11,150 bases of DNA from an uncultured Fibrobacterota bacterium (GCA_903862805.1 CAIOZP010000559.1:1-11150); one strand, 5' to 3'. Shown: positions 1 through 7,442, counted from the first letter of the stretch. Translations and numbers: made by a program. Notes: generated from the letters alone by a model not told the origin.

Positions 1-41
1 AATCCGTTTTTCAAATAAGTTATGTCGGAGGTTTCACCAAT

Positions 42-65
42 GTGCGAAGTCGAAAGGCTTCGCAC
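42..65. other. Perfect 8-bp hairpin downstream of mtgA
   Basis: GTGCGAAG (42-49) and CTTCGCAC (58-65) are exact inverted repeats around an 8-nt loop. Neither strand has a proper U-tract after it: TTTC on plus, ATTGG on minus. It may be a weak or factor-assisted transcription end for the minus-strand operon, or for a plus-strand gene left of the window. A smaller hairpin (GATGCG 151-156 / CGCATC 166-171) begins 5 nt past the mtgA stop. The rest of positions 1-175 shows no gene that I can support. Confidence 0.4.
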
Positions 66-175
66 TTTCTGCATCCAAAACCCGAAACCAACGGTCCCCA
101 ATTTGAAAGATTTCCAACAATAGCTTAAGGACAGCTATTCTGAACGAAACGATGCGCCTTTTCGACGCATCTACC

Positions 176-1045
176 TCATTTCGAAGCAGAATCCGCCGCA
201 ACAGGCACGGCTCCAACAACCGCCGAAGTTCCGGCAGAACTCTCTCCGCCATCGGAATCGCTGGAGTCTGCCGCTGTCGTGTCGGCGTCGTGTTTGTAGA
301 GGTTCGAATAGATCACCGCGAGGCGTTTTTGTATGAAGACCGAGTTGGCGTTCAGTGGCGAAACCTTATCGGGCATTGCGAGAACAGCGGCGAGGCGATA
401 GGCCTGATCGGCGGTGAGATTTTTGGCGTGTTTGTGGTAGAAGGTCTGCGCGGCGGCCTCGGCTCCGTAGATGTTTTTGCCGAACTGCGCATAGTTGAGA
501 TAAAGTTCAAGGATACGGTTCTTGCCCAGGATCTGTTCCATGAGAATCGTGTAGATCATCTCGCGGGCTTTGCGCATGTAGGTTTTTTCGGGGCTGGCGA
601 ACAGGTTTTTCGCGAGTTGCTGTGTAAGTGTGCTTGCGCCTTTCTTCAGCTTGCCATGATCTTTGTTGTACTGATATGCCTGAATCATCGCCTCGACATC
701 GAATCCCGGATGCACCCAGAAAGCATCGTCTTCAACGGCAATAACGGCCTTGGCAAGGTCTGGCGAAATTGAATCGAGCGGAACGTATGTGAACAGCAGT
801 GTGTCGGGTTTTCCGTCGGTTCGCAGCTGTGTGCGTTTGAGTGCCATGTAACTTGATTCATGCGGCTGCTGCGCCTTGAGAGCGCGGACTTCCTCGTATG
901 GCTTCATCACAAAATGATAGCCGTAATAAAGCGCTACTGTTCCGGCGATCGAGAATACAACTGCGTAGGCAATCGCCAAAGCAGCAATCAGTCGCAGAAT
1001 AAAATGGATCAGCTTTGCAAAGTGTTTCGATATTTTGATCAGCAT
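176..1045 (-). CDS. mtgA: Monofunctional peptidoglycan glycosyltransferase (GT51)
   Basis: The product is predicted to polymerise lipid II into glycan strands on the periplasmic face of the inner membrane. The 289-residue protein has one N-terminal membrane anchor (about residues 15-42) and then a GT51 domain. Visible GT51 motifs are EDDAFWVHPGFD (105-116, with catalytic Glu105), KGASTLTQQLAKNLF (135-149), RKARE (158-162, probable second catalytic Glu162) and GKNRILELYLN (174-184). No transpeptidase domain follows, so this is MtgA-like rather than a class A PBP. The C-terminal tail after about residue 252 is rich in Ser, Ala and Asp, low in complexity, and longer than usual for the family. 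The ATG overlaps the upstream HAD gene by 7 bp and has only a weak Shine-Dalgarno sequence, so translational coupling is likely. It is the last gene of the aminotransferase-HAD-mtgA operon. Confidence 0.93.
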   Translation of the reverse strand: MLIKISKHFAKLIHFILRLIAALAIAYAVVFSIAGTVALYYGYHFVMKPYEEVRALKAQQPHESSYMALKRTQLRTDGKPDTLLFTYVPLDSISPDLAKAVIAVEDDAFWVHPGFDVEAMIQAYQYNKDHGKLKKGASTLTQQLAKNLFASPEKTYMRKAREMIYTILMEQILGKNRILELYLNYAQFGKNIYGAEAAAQTFYHKHAKNLTADQAYRLAAVLAMPDKVSPLNANSVFIQKRLAVIYSNLYKHDADTTAADSSDSDGGESSAGTSAVVGAVPVAADSASK

Positions 1046-1746
1046 TTCGCTGCCCAGTGCGTTGCTATTTCATTCAGTTGCTTGTCGATTTCGTTCCAAT
1101 CAACGCCGTCGGCATTTTTGCTGCACTTCGCCTGAATGAACTGCGCACCGATCTCTGCGGCAGCAGCACCGTCGGTATCGGTGCGGTCGCCAATGATCAA
1201 AACATCGGCGGCCTTCAGGTTCCATTCGGAAAGTATCGCGCGGAAAGGTTTGGTGCTGGGTTTCTGGCAGCCGAATTCCTCGGCGGATTTTATCGTATCG
1301 AAAACCGACGAATCAATTTTAAGTGCATCAAGACGTTCTCGAACGCAACCGAGATCGGAAAGAACCGCGAGTTTCACACCTGCACCGGAAAGTTTTGCGA
1401 GCGTTTCATTGATTCCCTTGCGGGTTCCGGCCAAGGCGCGAAGGGTTTTGAAAAATGCCCCGTAATATCCTTCGAGATACCAGCGACGGCAGAAGTCCGG
1501 CGATTTTTTGCCCTTTGTCAGGGCTGAAAGTTTTTGCGCAAAGGCATTTATGAGCGCATCCTTCGTGCCAAAATCGGCTCCGAGCAATGTCTGTCGGGCC
1601 TTGACTGCGGCAGGCAAAAGAAGCGGGCTGTGGGAAAGCAAATGAAAGAAGAATCGTGCTTTGTAGAAACGCGTGAATGGATAAAGCGTTCCGTCGAGAT
1701 CGAAGATCACAGCGCGCGGAACCGGTTTATCGGCAATGTTCGCCAT
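1039..1746 (-). CDS. HAD-superfamily hydrolase (phosphoglycolate phosphatase-like)
   Basis: This 235-residue protein carries all four HAD motifs: FDLDGT (15-20, nucleophile Asp16 and acid Asp18), LSD (motif II Ser130), Lys162 in CQKPS (motif III), and IGDRTDTD (185-192, Asp187 and Asp192, motif IV). An insert of mostly helical character between motifs I and II suggests a C1-type cap. Such enzymes are usually small-molecule phosphatases; the substrate cannot be read from the sequence. The reading frame extends to an ATG at 1833, inside the aminotransferase gene. The start at 1746 is preferred because the HAD fold begins just after it and it lies 4 bp past the aminotransferase stop. The 3' end overlaps mtgA by 7 bp. 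The operon position hints at metabolite clean-up or cell-wall precursor metabolism, but that is inference only. Confidence 0.88.
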   Translation of the reverse strand: MANIADKPVPRAVIFDLDGTLYPFTRFYKARFFFHLLSHSPLLLPAAVKARQTLLGADFGTKDALINAFAQKLSALTKGKKSPDFCRRWYLEGYYGAFFKTLRALAGTRKGINETLAKLSGAGVKLAVLSDLGCVRERLDALKIDSSVFDTIKSAEEFGCQKPSTKPFRAILSEWNLKAADVLIIGDRTDTDGAAAAEIGAQFIQAKCSKNADGVDWNEIDKQLNEIATHWAAKC

Positions 1747-1750
1747 TGGA

Positions 1751-3058
1751 TCAGGCCGCCGAGGCGATCTTTTTTCCGGCAGAATACATGTTTGCGAAAA
1801 GCACAGGAAGCAGCTCGCATGGAGTGCTTGCAAAAGCTACGCGAACAAGGCGCCCGAAGGTGATCAGACCGGTTCCATATTCTGTTATGAGCAATCGGCG
1901 AAGCTTTTCCCCGTCGATTCCTTCTGCAAGTCGGACACACATGAAATAGCCGGAATTGAACGGCAGTGCGGTGAATACTTCTGAATATTCGGGATGATCG
2001 GCGATTGTTTTGCGCACGGCTTCGTAGCGGGATCGGAGCGTGTTGTACTTGAGTTGCTTTTCGGCCTCGTAGTTGGGATGCCGGTAAGCTGCAAGCAAAA
2101 GTGACTGAGAAATCATGCTCACGTTTGAAACCGTGGCGCGGATCAGTCCGGCCATTTTGGATTCGAGCGCATCGTAAAGCTCGCGGGTTCCGCCACGAAC
2201 GCCGAAGGTGCAAAAACCAACACGGAATCCCCACACATAATCTTCTTTGGTCGGGCCGTCGAGCTTTATCGCAAGGATTCGCACATGAGCGTCGGCAAGT
2301 TTCGAGAAGATGGATTCTTTGGGAACGCCGTCTTCATAAACGAGGCCGAAATACGCATCATCGACGATCACCGCGACATCATTTCCGGCCTCGGCGGCGG
2401 CAACGAGTTCGGCGACAATGGCGTTCATGTCGGCATTTGATGGCGTGTAACCAGTCGGATTGTTGGGGAAATTCAGAAGGACTATCCGCTTGCCTGGCGC
2501 ACCAGAAAAAGCCTTGCGTAGTCCGGCCAAATTGAACTCGGCGGTGGCAGTAAAAGCTGGGAATGTCTTGACCTCGGCGCCGCACATCGTCCCGAAAATC
2601 AGATCGTAGTTTTCCCAAAACGGTTGCGGAACAATCACGGTATCGTTGGCGTCGCAAAGAAGACTGCCTATAAGCGACAATCCGTGAGTAAGAGCCGATG
2701 TCACCACGGGCTTGGAAATACTCATACCGACAAGCGCCGGATTCTTGCGAAGCATCATATCGAGCCAGGTCTGACGCAGTTCAGGATGACCGGCATTTTT
2801 GGCGTAGTAGAAAACATCTTTGGGCGGAAGCAGAACATTGTGGGCGATGGACGGAAGACACATCGGCGAGCAGTCCTCTTCAAGCGCCATGCCGATAGTA
2901 GCATTGATCGCGCAAGCATCCGCATCGGCTGCCTGACTGAGAATGCCGAGCTTCGGAAAGAAGATTGTTCTTCCTTTGAGCGACAGCAGGTTAGCGACGA
3001 ATGGGTTCTGACGTTCTATTGTTTCGTTCAGGCGGTTGGCCTGGGGATCAAAAGGCAT
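1751..3058 (-). CDS. Class I/II PLP-dependent aminotransferase
   Basis: This 435-residue fold-type I aminotransferase has the expected landmarks: NFPNNPTGY (196-204, with the conserved Asn of NPTG), VDDAYFG (232-238, Asp233 pairing with the PLP nitrogen and Tyr236), a probable Schiff-base Lys271 in GPTKEDYVWGFRVG with Arg279 eight residues later, and a C-terminal RLVRVAFA (403-410) whose Arg406 likely binds the substrate carboxylate. It would transfer an amino group between an amino acid and a 2-oxo acid in the cytoplasm; the substrate is not determinable by eye. The Lys271 context is unlike the usual SxSK motif, so this is a divergent subfamily. The ATG has AGGAG (3070-3074) 10 nt upstream. 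It is the first gene of the operon with the HAD hydrolase and mtgA, and a candidate promoter lies at 3128-3155. Confidence 0.9.
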   Translation of the reverse strand: MPFDPQANRLNETIERQNPFVANLLSLKGRTIFFPKLGILSQAADADACAINATIGMALEEDCSPMCLPSIAHNVLLPPKDVFYYAKNAGHPELRQTWLDMMLRKNPALVGMSISKPVVTSALTHGLSLIGSLLCDANDTVIVPQPFWENYDLIFGTMCGAEVKTFPAFTATAEFNLAGLRKAFSGAPGKRIVLLNFPNNPTGYTPSNADMNAIVAELVAAAEAGNDVAVIVDDAYFGLVYEDGVPKESIFSKLADAHVRILAIKLDGPTKEDYVWGFRVGFCTFGVRGGTRELYDALESKMAGLIRATVSNVSMISQSLLLAAYRHPNYEAEKQLKYNTLRSRYEAVRKTIADHPEYSEVFTALPFNSGYFMCVRLAEGIDGEKLRRLLITEYGTGLITFGRLVRVAFASTPCELLPVLFANMYSAGKKIASAA

Positions 3059-3127
3059 TGAGCCTACGCTCCTGAATCGCTTTGGCGGTTCGTTTTTCGG
3101 GACATTTATACGGATAAACCTGCCGAA

Positions 3128-3155
3128 AATATGTTGGTCGAGATACGGAAGTCAA
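3128..3155 (-). promoter_or_regulatory. Candidate sigma-70-type promoter for the aminotransferase-HAD-mtgA operon
   Basis: Read on the minus strand, TTGACT (3155-3150, 5 of 6 consensus bases) is followed after 16 nt by CATATT (3133-3128, 4 of 6). It lies in the 162-bp gap between the fkbH-like stop and the aminotransferase start, about 70 bp upstream of the ATG. Match quality is moderate and hexamers like this occur by chance. Confidence 0.4.
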
Positions 3156-3220
3156 TTGGCTGTCGAGGATTTTTTCACAGGCACGAACCGTCACTGACAT
3201 TTGCGGGATTTAACGCAAAA

Positions 3221-4795
3221 TCAGGTAAAGATCCTGATCCAATCGGGTGCTGCGCAATCATCATCAAGATTTTTTTGCCAAACCGATTTCTCATCATCGC
3301 CCGAAATTTTTTCGAATCCTTCTTGCTGATAAAATCCTTTTGCCAGTTCATTTTTCGCTGTCGGATAAAATTCTGCTGTGACAGACACGGTTCCACGCTT
3401 TCGCATTTCCTCAAGAACCGCATGCAAGAACGCCTTCTCAGCGCCAAGTCCGAACGCGCGGCAGCTAAGGATGAATGAATCAATTTTATCTGCAATTACC
3501 AAGGCCGCGGCGATGATTCCGTAGTCGCTCCATTTGTCTTTCAGGCTCATGCAGAGCAGAAAAGAGTCGGTGGATGAGGAATGTTTTGCAAGCTCTGTTT
3601 CGCTGTATCGCTTCGTTGTTGTGTTAAACTGATTTGTTTTGATGAAGAGTTGCGCGACACGCGGCAAGATCTGTTGATTGACAAATACGACTTCTGCTTC
3701 GAGACATGAATCCCGCAGGAACCGTTCCCGATTCGCACTCTCTGCCGCCGCCGTTTGGCGGAAGATGTTTTGTGAAATCTGCTTTGTGCGGATCATATCG
3801 TCGGCATTCAGCGACAGCGGCCAGAGCCGTGAACAGGAAAGAAGCGCGGTTTGATATTCGCTGGGATCAACCGGCAAATCCAGCACTGACACTTCCGGCA
3901 AAACCGAACGGACATGCTCCCGCTCCGATGGCCGGTCATCCACAAACAGAATCGCATCGGTTCCAACATTCAGTTCCGATGCAATGGCCAAAAGATTCCC
4001 CGGTTTGTCGTCCCAATTGACCCGCCACGACGAAATCATTTCGGGTCGGATAATCATGTGCGGATGCGATTGAAAAATCTCCATCACATCGCAGGTGTTG
4101 TTGCGGCTGCAAACGGTGAGCATGATTCCCTGTTTGTAAAGCCGCACAATCTGCCGCTGAAAATTCTTGAAGTGCAATCCTTCGTCGTCATTAAGAATTA
4201 CCCCATTAAGACCGTCTTCGCCAGCAATGCCGCCCCAGAGCGTTCCGTCCAGATCCAGAGCGATCGCCTTGATCGGCCCGCGCTCAATCTGAGTGATTAT
4301 TGCAGATGTCATTTCTGCCGACTCGACAGTTTCCGTTTTGTCAAGCGGATAAATCTCTCGTCTGTCACGACAGAAATCAAAAAACATTCGCCTGCATTTT
4401 TCTGTCAAAGCAGACAATGGTTTTGGAAGAAGCCAGTCGATGAATCCTGCCGGAAAATTTTGCGCCATTGGCGGAGTCGAAAGAATTATCCGCGCCGATG
4501 ATTTTTGCCTGAACAAATCCACAATATGTTCAAGGCGCCAAAGTGATTCACAAAACCTTGCTTCAATCTTTTCCTGATCGTCGTTCCATGCCGCAAAGAA
4601 AAGCTCCGGCACCAATTCGCACCAGTCAAGCAGAACCACGCAAACATCCAACGAAAGAAAATCACCGAATGGATTTGAGAGCTCCGCCTCAAAAGATTTA
4701 TCGGCACCAACAATGATTTCATGTTGCGGCAACATGCTATCGACAAGCGTTGCAAAGTCCGATAACGATGTGTTTCCGCAAATACCGATTTTCAA
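3221..4795 (-). CDS. FkbH-like protein: HAD-IIIC phosphatase domain plus GNAT-like acyltransferase
   Basis: This is a 524-residue protein of the FkbH-like family. Members with known roles load a glyceryl unit from 1,3-bisphosphoglycerate onto an acyl carrier protein in polyketide or surface-glycan pathways. An N-terminal SGNH-like region (KIGICGNTSL at the start) precedes the HAD domain: ALDLDGTLWGG (Asp181/Asp183), CSRNN (Ser230), WDDKPGN (Lys264) and VDDRPSERE (Asp286/Asp287). The C-terminal part has family landmarks NQFNTTTKRYS (388-398), SCRAFGLGAEKAF and PTAKNELAKGFY (478-489). The start is uncertain. An in-frame ATG at 4834 would overlap cobO by 43 bp. A TTG at 4795 overlaps the cobO stop as TTGA, with AAGGG 9 nt upstream, and matches where homologues begin, so it is preferred. 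No carrier protein or polyketide gene is in view. Confidence 0.87.
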   Translation of the reverse strand: MKIGICGNTSLSDFATLVDSMLPQHEIIVGADKSFEAELSNPFGDFLSLDVCVVLLDWCELVPELFFAAWNDDQEKIEARFCESLWRLEHIVDLFRQKSSARIILSTPPMAQNFPAGFIDWLLPKPLSALTEKCRRMFFDFCRDRREIYPLDKTETVESAEMTSAIITQIERGPIKAIALDLDGTLWGGIAGEDGLNGVILNDDEGLHFKNFQRQIVRLYKQGIMLTVCSRNNTCDVMEIFQSHPHMIIRPEMISSWRVNWDDKPGNLLAIASELNVGTDAILFVDDRPSEREHVRSVLPEVSVLDLPVDPSEYQTALLSCSRLWPLSLNADDMIRTKQISQNIFRQTAAAESANRERFLRDSCLEAEVVFVNQQILPRVAQLFIKTNQFNTTTKRYSETELAKHSSSTDSFLLCMSLKDKWSDYGIIAAALVIADKIDSFILSCRAFGLGAEKAFLHAVLEEMRKRGTVSVTAEFYPTAKNELAKGFYQQEGFEKISGDDEKSVWQKNLDDDCAAPDWIRIFT

Positions 4796-5304
4796 AATTC
4801 GATTCCCTTTCGCGCAGCAAGGCCCTTGTGCCAATAGTGCGAAATCTCTTTCATCTCGGTGGCGAGGTCGGCGATTTTTAGCACCGACGGCGAAACATGT
4901 CTTCCTGTCAGAACAATTTCGGTCGGCGATTTTTTGTCGGATAGAAATTCGACAAGGTGTGTTTCGCGAATGAGACCAAGTTCAAGCGCCCACAAGATTT
5001 CGTCGAGGATAACAAGCCCGAATTTTTTTGACTCGATTGCTTCGATCGCAGAAAAAAATCCCTCCGATGCAAGTCGGACATCTTCGTCATCAACCTTGGT
5101 TACAAATGAATCTTTCCCGAAATGATGCACTTCAACGGAATCGCCAAGCTTTACAAAAAGGGAGTCTTCGGAAGTGTCGCGGCCTTTGCAGAAGCGACCG
5201 ATCCAGACTTTCATTCCAGCGCCAATTGCACGAACAGCAAGCCCGTTTGCCGACGAGGTTTTTCCCTTACCGTCTCCGAAGTAAACGTGTATCTGTCCGT
5301 TCAT
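4792..5304 (-). CDS. cobO: Corrinoid (cob(I)yrinic acid a,c-diamide / cobalamin) adenosyltransferase, CobA/CobO/BtuR family
   Basis: The enzyme transfers the 5'-deoxyadenosyl group of ATP to cob(I)alamin or cob(I)yrinic acid diamide, in B12 synthesis or salvage, in the cytoplasm. At 170 residues it has the normal family length. It shows a P-loop GDGKGKTSSANG (10-21), the strand VILDEI (98-103, Asp101/Glu102) and a characteristic C-terminus, VLTGRHVSP (131-139) through ADLATEMKEI (145-154) to KGLAARKGIEF. The ATG has a strong Shine-Dalgarno GGAGGTGA (core 5311-5315) 6 nt upstream. Its TGA stop overlaps the proposed TTG start of the fkbH-like gene, so the two are probably co-translated. No other cobalamin gene is in view and no cobalamin-riboswitch signature was recognised upstream; the upstream gap holds the palindromic element instead. 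Confidence 0.93.
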   Translation of the reverse strand: MNGQIHVYFGDGKGKTSSANGLAVRAIGAGMKVWIGRFCKGRDTSEDSLFVKLGDSVEVHHFGKDSFVTKVDDEDVRLASEGFFSAIEAIESKKFGLVILDEILWALELGLIRETHLVEFLSDKKSPTEIVLTGRHVSPSVLKIADLATEMKEISHYWHKGLAARKGIEF

Positions 5305-5342
5305 TTTTCACCTCCGCATATCCTCAGTCAAAATAGCATTAA

Positions 5343-5508
5343 ACCCAGATTATGCGTTAGAACGTGAGGCTCGATTTGCAAGGCGTTGATGCAGATTTCG
5401 ATGGAAACTTTGAGGTAATATCCCAATGTGATATTGCCGAAAAGTTTGCAGTCGGAAGATGCGCAACGAATTGCGAAGCGAGGCCGCGGGCTAATGCTTA
5501 ATCTGGGT
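5343..5508. mobile_element. MITE-like 166-bp element: terminal inverted repeats, TAA duplication, self-complementary throughout
   Basis: The left end ACCCAGATTATGCGTTAG (5343-5360) and the reverse complement of the right end (5491-5508) match at 16 of 18 positions. TAA directly flanks both ends (5340-5342 and 5509-5511), as expected for a 3-bp target duplication. Self-complementarity continues inwards with the same centre near 5426: GGCTCG.../...CGAGGC arms (about 16 of 21), AAACTTT (5405-5411) with AAAGTTT (5441-5447), and GGTAATATC (5414-5422) with GATATTGCC (5430-5438) around a 7-nt loop. No ORF of note lies inside. Together this looks like a non-autonomous miniature inverted-repeat element. 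Alternatives are a REP/BIME-type palindrome or a structured RNA. No parent transposase is in the window and I cannot assign an IS family. Confidence 0.7.
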
Positions 5509-5517
5509 TAACCAAAA

Positions 5518-5540
5518 GGCCGGAGAAAAAATCTCCGGCC
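5518..5540 (-). terminator. Rho-independent terminator of trpB
   Basis: GGCCGGAGA (5518-5526) and TCTCCGGCC (5532-5540) form a perfect 9-bp GC-rich stem with a 5-nt loop. On the minus strand it is followed by TTTTGGTT and lies about 39 nt past the trpB stop. On the plus strand only TTAT follows, so its main direction should be minus. Confidence 0.88.
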
Positions 5541-5578
5541 TTATCATCAAACAAAATCTTGTCTTGACAAAATGCGAG

Positions 5579-6970
5579 TTACCAGCGACCGCTCTTTCTC
5601 ATTTCGGCCTTCGGATGATTCTGCACGACCTTCTCGGCGAAGTCGATCTCTTCCTGAGGCAGTGCGTAGTCGGCGAGCTGGCCGGTCATGTGCTTGTGGT
5701 AGCCGAGAAGATCCATGTTGCCATGTCCTGAGAGGCAGAAGAAAATGTCCTTCGCCTTGCCTTCTTCCTTGGCAATGTTCGCTTCGCGGATCGCGGCTGC
5801 GACTGCGTGGGAGCTCTCGGGTGCGACAATGAACCCCTCGGTGTTGGCCCACTTGAGCGCGGCCGCAAAGCACTCGCTCTGATGAATCGCCATCGGTCGG
5901 CAAAGTCCTTCGACCACTGCCTGACTGACCAGCGGCGACATGCCGTGATAGCGCAAACCACCCGCATGGATCGGTGCCGGAACGTATTCGTGGCCCAGCG
6001 TGAACATCGGCATGAGCGGTGTCATCTTGGCAGAATCACCGTAGTCGTAGGCGAAGATTCCGCGCGTTAAAGTTGGGCAGCTGGCAGGCTCGACCGGAAT
6101 GATGTCGATGTTTGCGCCGTTGATCTTTTCCTGAATGAACGGGAACGCTGCACCTGCGAAATTGCTTCCGCCACCGGCGCATCCGATCACGACGTCGGGG
6201 TTTTTTACACCCGCGATAGCGAGCTGCTTCTTTGCCTCAAGACCGATGATTGTCTGATGAAGCATGACGTGATTGAGCACGCTTCCAAGTGCGTACTTTG
6301 TTTTACCGCCGGGACTCGTGACAGCCGCTTCGACAGCTTCCGAAATCGCCATGCCGAGGCTTCCGGGAGTATCGGGATGCATCGCAAGGAAATTGCGTCC
6401 GGCATTGGTTTCCTGCGACGGACTCGGAACGCACTTGCCGCCCCAGACTTCCATCAGCATCTTGCGGAAAGGCTTCTGATCGAAGCTGATCTTCACCATG
6501 AAAATTTTCACATTGATTCCAAGCAGCGAGCCTGCAAACGAAAGCGCACTTCCCCACTGACCCGCGCCGGTCTCGGTGGTGAGCGTCTCGGTGCCTTCCT
6601 GCTTGTTGTACCATGCCTGCGGAATCGCGGTGTTGGGCTTGTGGCTGCCGGCGGGCGAAACGCTTTCGTCCTTGTACCAGATACGCGCCGGAGTTCCAAG
6701 CGCTTTCTCAAGATGAACCGCACGACGCAACGGCGACGGACGCCAGCGATAAAGAATCTGAATGACTTCGTCGGGGATGTCGATCCAGCGTTCCTTGCTG
6801 TATTCCTGCTCGATGATCGCCTTGGGGAACAGCGGCTCCCATGCCTGAGGCGGAACAAGCGAGCCATCGGGCCCGACCGGCGGCAGCATCGGTGTTGGCA
6901 GATCCGCCGCAAGGTTGTACCACTGACGCGGAATTTCAGAATCGTTCAGATAAATCTTGTAATCAGCCAT
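5579..6970 (-). CDS. trpB: Tryptophan synthase beta chain, TrpB2 type
   Basis: This PLP enzyme condenses indole with L-serine to give L-tryptophan. At 463 residues with the long N-terminal extension (SEIPRQWYNLAADLPTPMLP), it belongs to the TrpB2 class rather than the roughly 400-residue TrpB1 that pairs with TrpA. Visible motifs are GSHKPNTA (108-115, Schiff-base Lys111), TETGAGQWG (132-140, catalytic Glu133), CAGGGSN (264-270, phosphate binding) and SGHGNMD (414-420). The ATG follows GGAGG (6975-6979) closely. No trpA or other trp gene is adjacent. TrpB2 proteins are known to work without the alpha subunit and are often linked to indole salvage. It lies 21 bp downstream of a TrpR/YerC-like gene, probably in one operon, and ends at a strong terminator. 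Confidence 0.95.
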   Translation of the reverse strand: MADYKIYLNDSEIPRQWYNLAADLPTPMLPPVGPDGSLVPPQAWEPLFPKAIIEQEYSKERWIDIPDEVIQILYRWRPSPLRRAVHLEKALGTPARIWYKDESVSPAGSHKPNTAIPQAWYNKQEGTETLTTETGAGQWGSALSFAGSLLGINVKIFMVKISFDQKPFRKMLMEVWGGKCVPSPSQETNAGRNFLAMHPDTPGSLGMAISEAVEAAVTSPGGKTKYALGSVLNHVMLHQTIIGLEAKKQLAIAGVKNPDVVIGCAGGGSNFAGAAFPFIQEKINGANIDIIPVEPASCPTLTRGIFAYDYGDSAKMTPLMPMFTLGHEYVPAPIHAGGLRYHGMSPLVSQAVVEGLCRPMAIHQSECFAAALKWANTEGFIVAPESSHAVAAAIREANIAKEEGKAKDIFFCLSGHGNMDLLGYHKHMTGQLADYALPQEEIDFAEKVVQNHPKAEMRKSGRW

Positions 6971-6991
6971 GAATCCTCCGTACAGAAACTG

Positions 6992-7273
6992 TTATTTGTA
7001 AAGTAGTCGGCGTACCACCGACGAATCATTCTTGAGAATTTTCGCACCGCGAGTAATCTTGCACAAACTGATATGCAGCTTCGATGCAATCGCCCGTTGC
7101 GGCACACCATCACGTAGAAGCTTGAGCAGTTCCCATCGCATCTGTAAATCGTGAAGCTCGGCGCCGGTCAGCATCTCGTCAAGGAATTTTGCAACCTCTT
7201 CGGCGCTGTTCATCTTCGACAGAATTGCGGCGACTTCATTACTGGTGTTTCTCTGCATAGATGCAAAATACAT
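6992..7273 (-). CDS. TrpR/YerC-superfamily transcriptional regulator
   Basis: This 93-residue all-helical DNA-binding protein has a helix-turn-helix in GVPQRAIASKLHI (56-68) and the recognition-helix signature KITRGAKIL (72-80). The ITRG motif resembles E. coli TrpR, where the equivalent Arg (here Arg75) and an earlier Arg (here Arg46) contact L-tryptophan. The spacing of the middle region (LDEMLTGAELHDLQMRW) aligns without gaps to the YerC/YecD branch, so it may be a TrpR-like member of that group. Placement directly before trpB supports tryptophan-dependent control of this operon, with probable autoregulation; that is inference. The start is unsure: ATG at 7273 or at 7258, neither with a clear Shine-Dalgarno. 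A palindrome and direct repeats that might be operator sites lie at the start. Confidence 0.85.
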   Translation of the reverse strand: MYFASMQRNTSNEVAAILSKMNSAEEVAKFLDEMLTGAELHDLQMRWELLKLLRDGVPQRAIASKLHISLCKITRGAKILKNDSSVVRRLLYK

Positions 7274-7442
7274 TTGGTATGAGTAGAAAGAATATGAATA
7301 GAAGTCAGATCAAGAATGGAGGGGCGTTCAGCACTTTGACTGGTTTGGAATACGGGAAACCTGATCGCCCCAAGCCCCTCAAGAGATATGGATTTTGGAG
7401 GCAAGAAAGGTTGTCATTGGGCTGGGGTTTTGCGGTTTGTAG

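Noticed and set aside
34..252. 72-codon minus-strand frame overlapping the 3' end of mtgA
   Set aside because: It overlaps mtgA in another frame, has no recognisable domain, and the mtgA frame is intact with a normal stop, so there is no need for a frameshift or a second gene.
152..772. 206-codon plus-strand frame
   Set aside because: It lies antisense to mtgA, whose catalytic motifs are intact; a shadow of codon bias.
3200..3219. Terminator after the fkbH-like gene (TTTGCG / CGCAAA)
   Set aside because: Only a 6-bp stem with an 8-nt loop and no U-tract, so it does not meet the usual pattern.
5305..5578. Cobalamin riboswitch upstream of cobO
   Set aside because: The spacer was read for the conserved B12-box type sequence and none was recognised; the region is occupied by the palindromic element and the trpB terminator.
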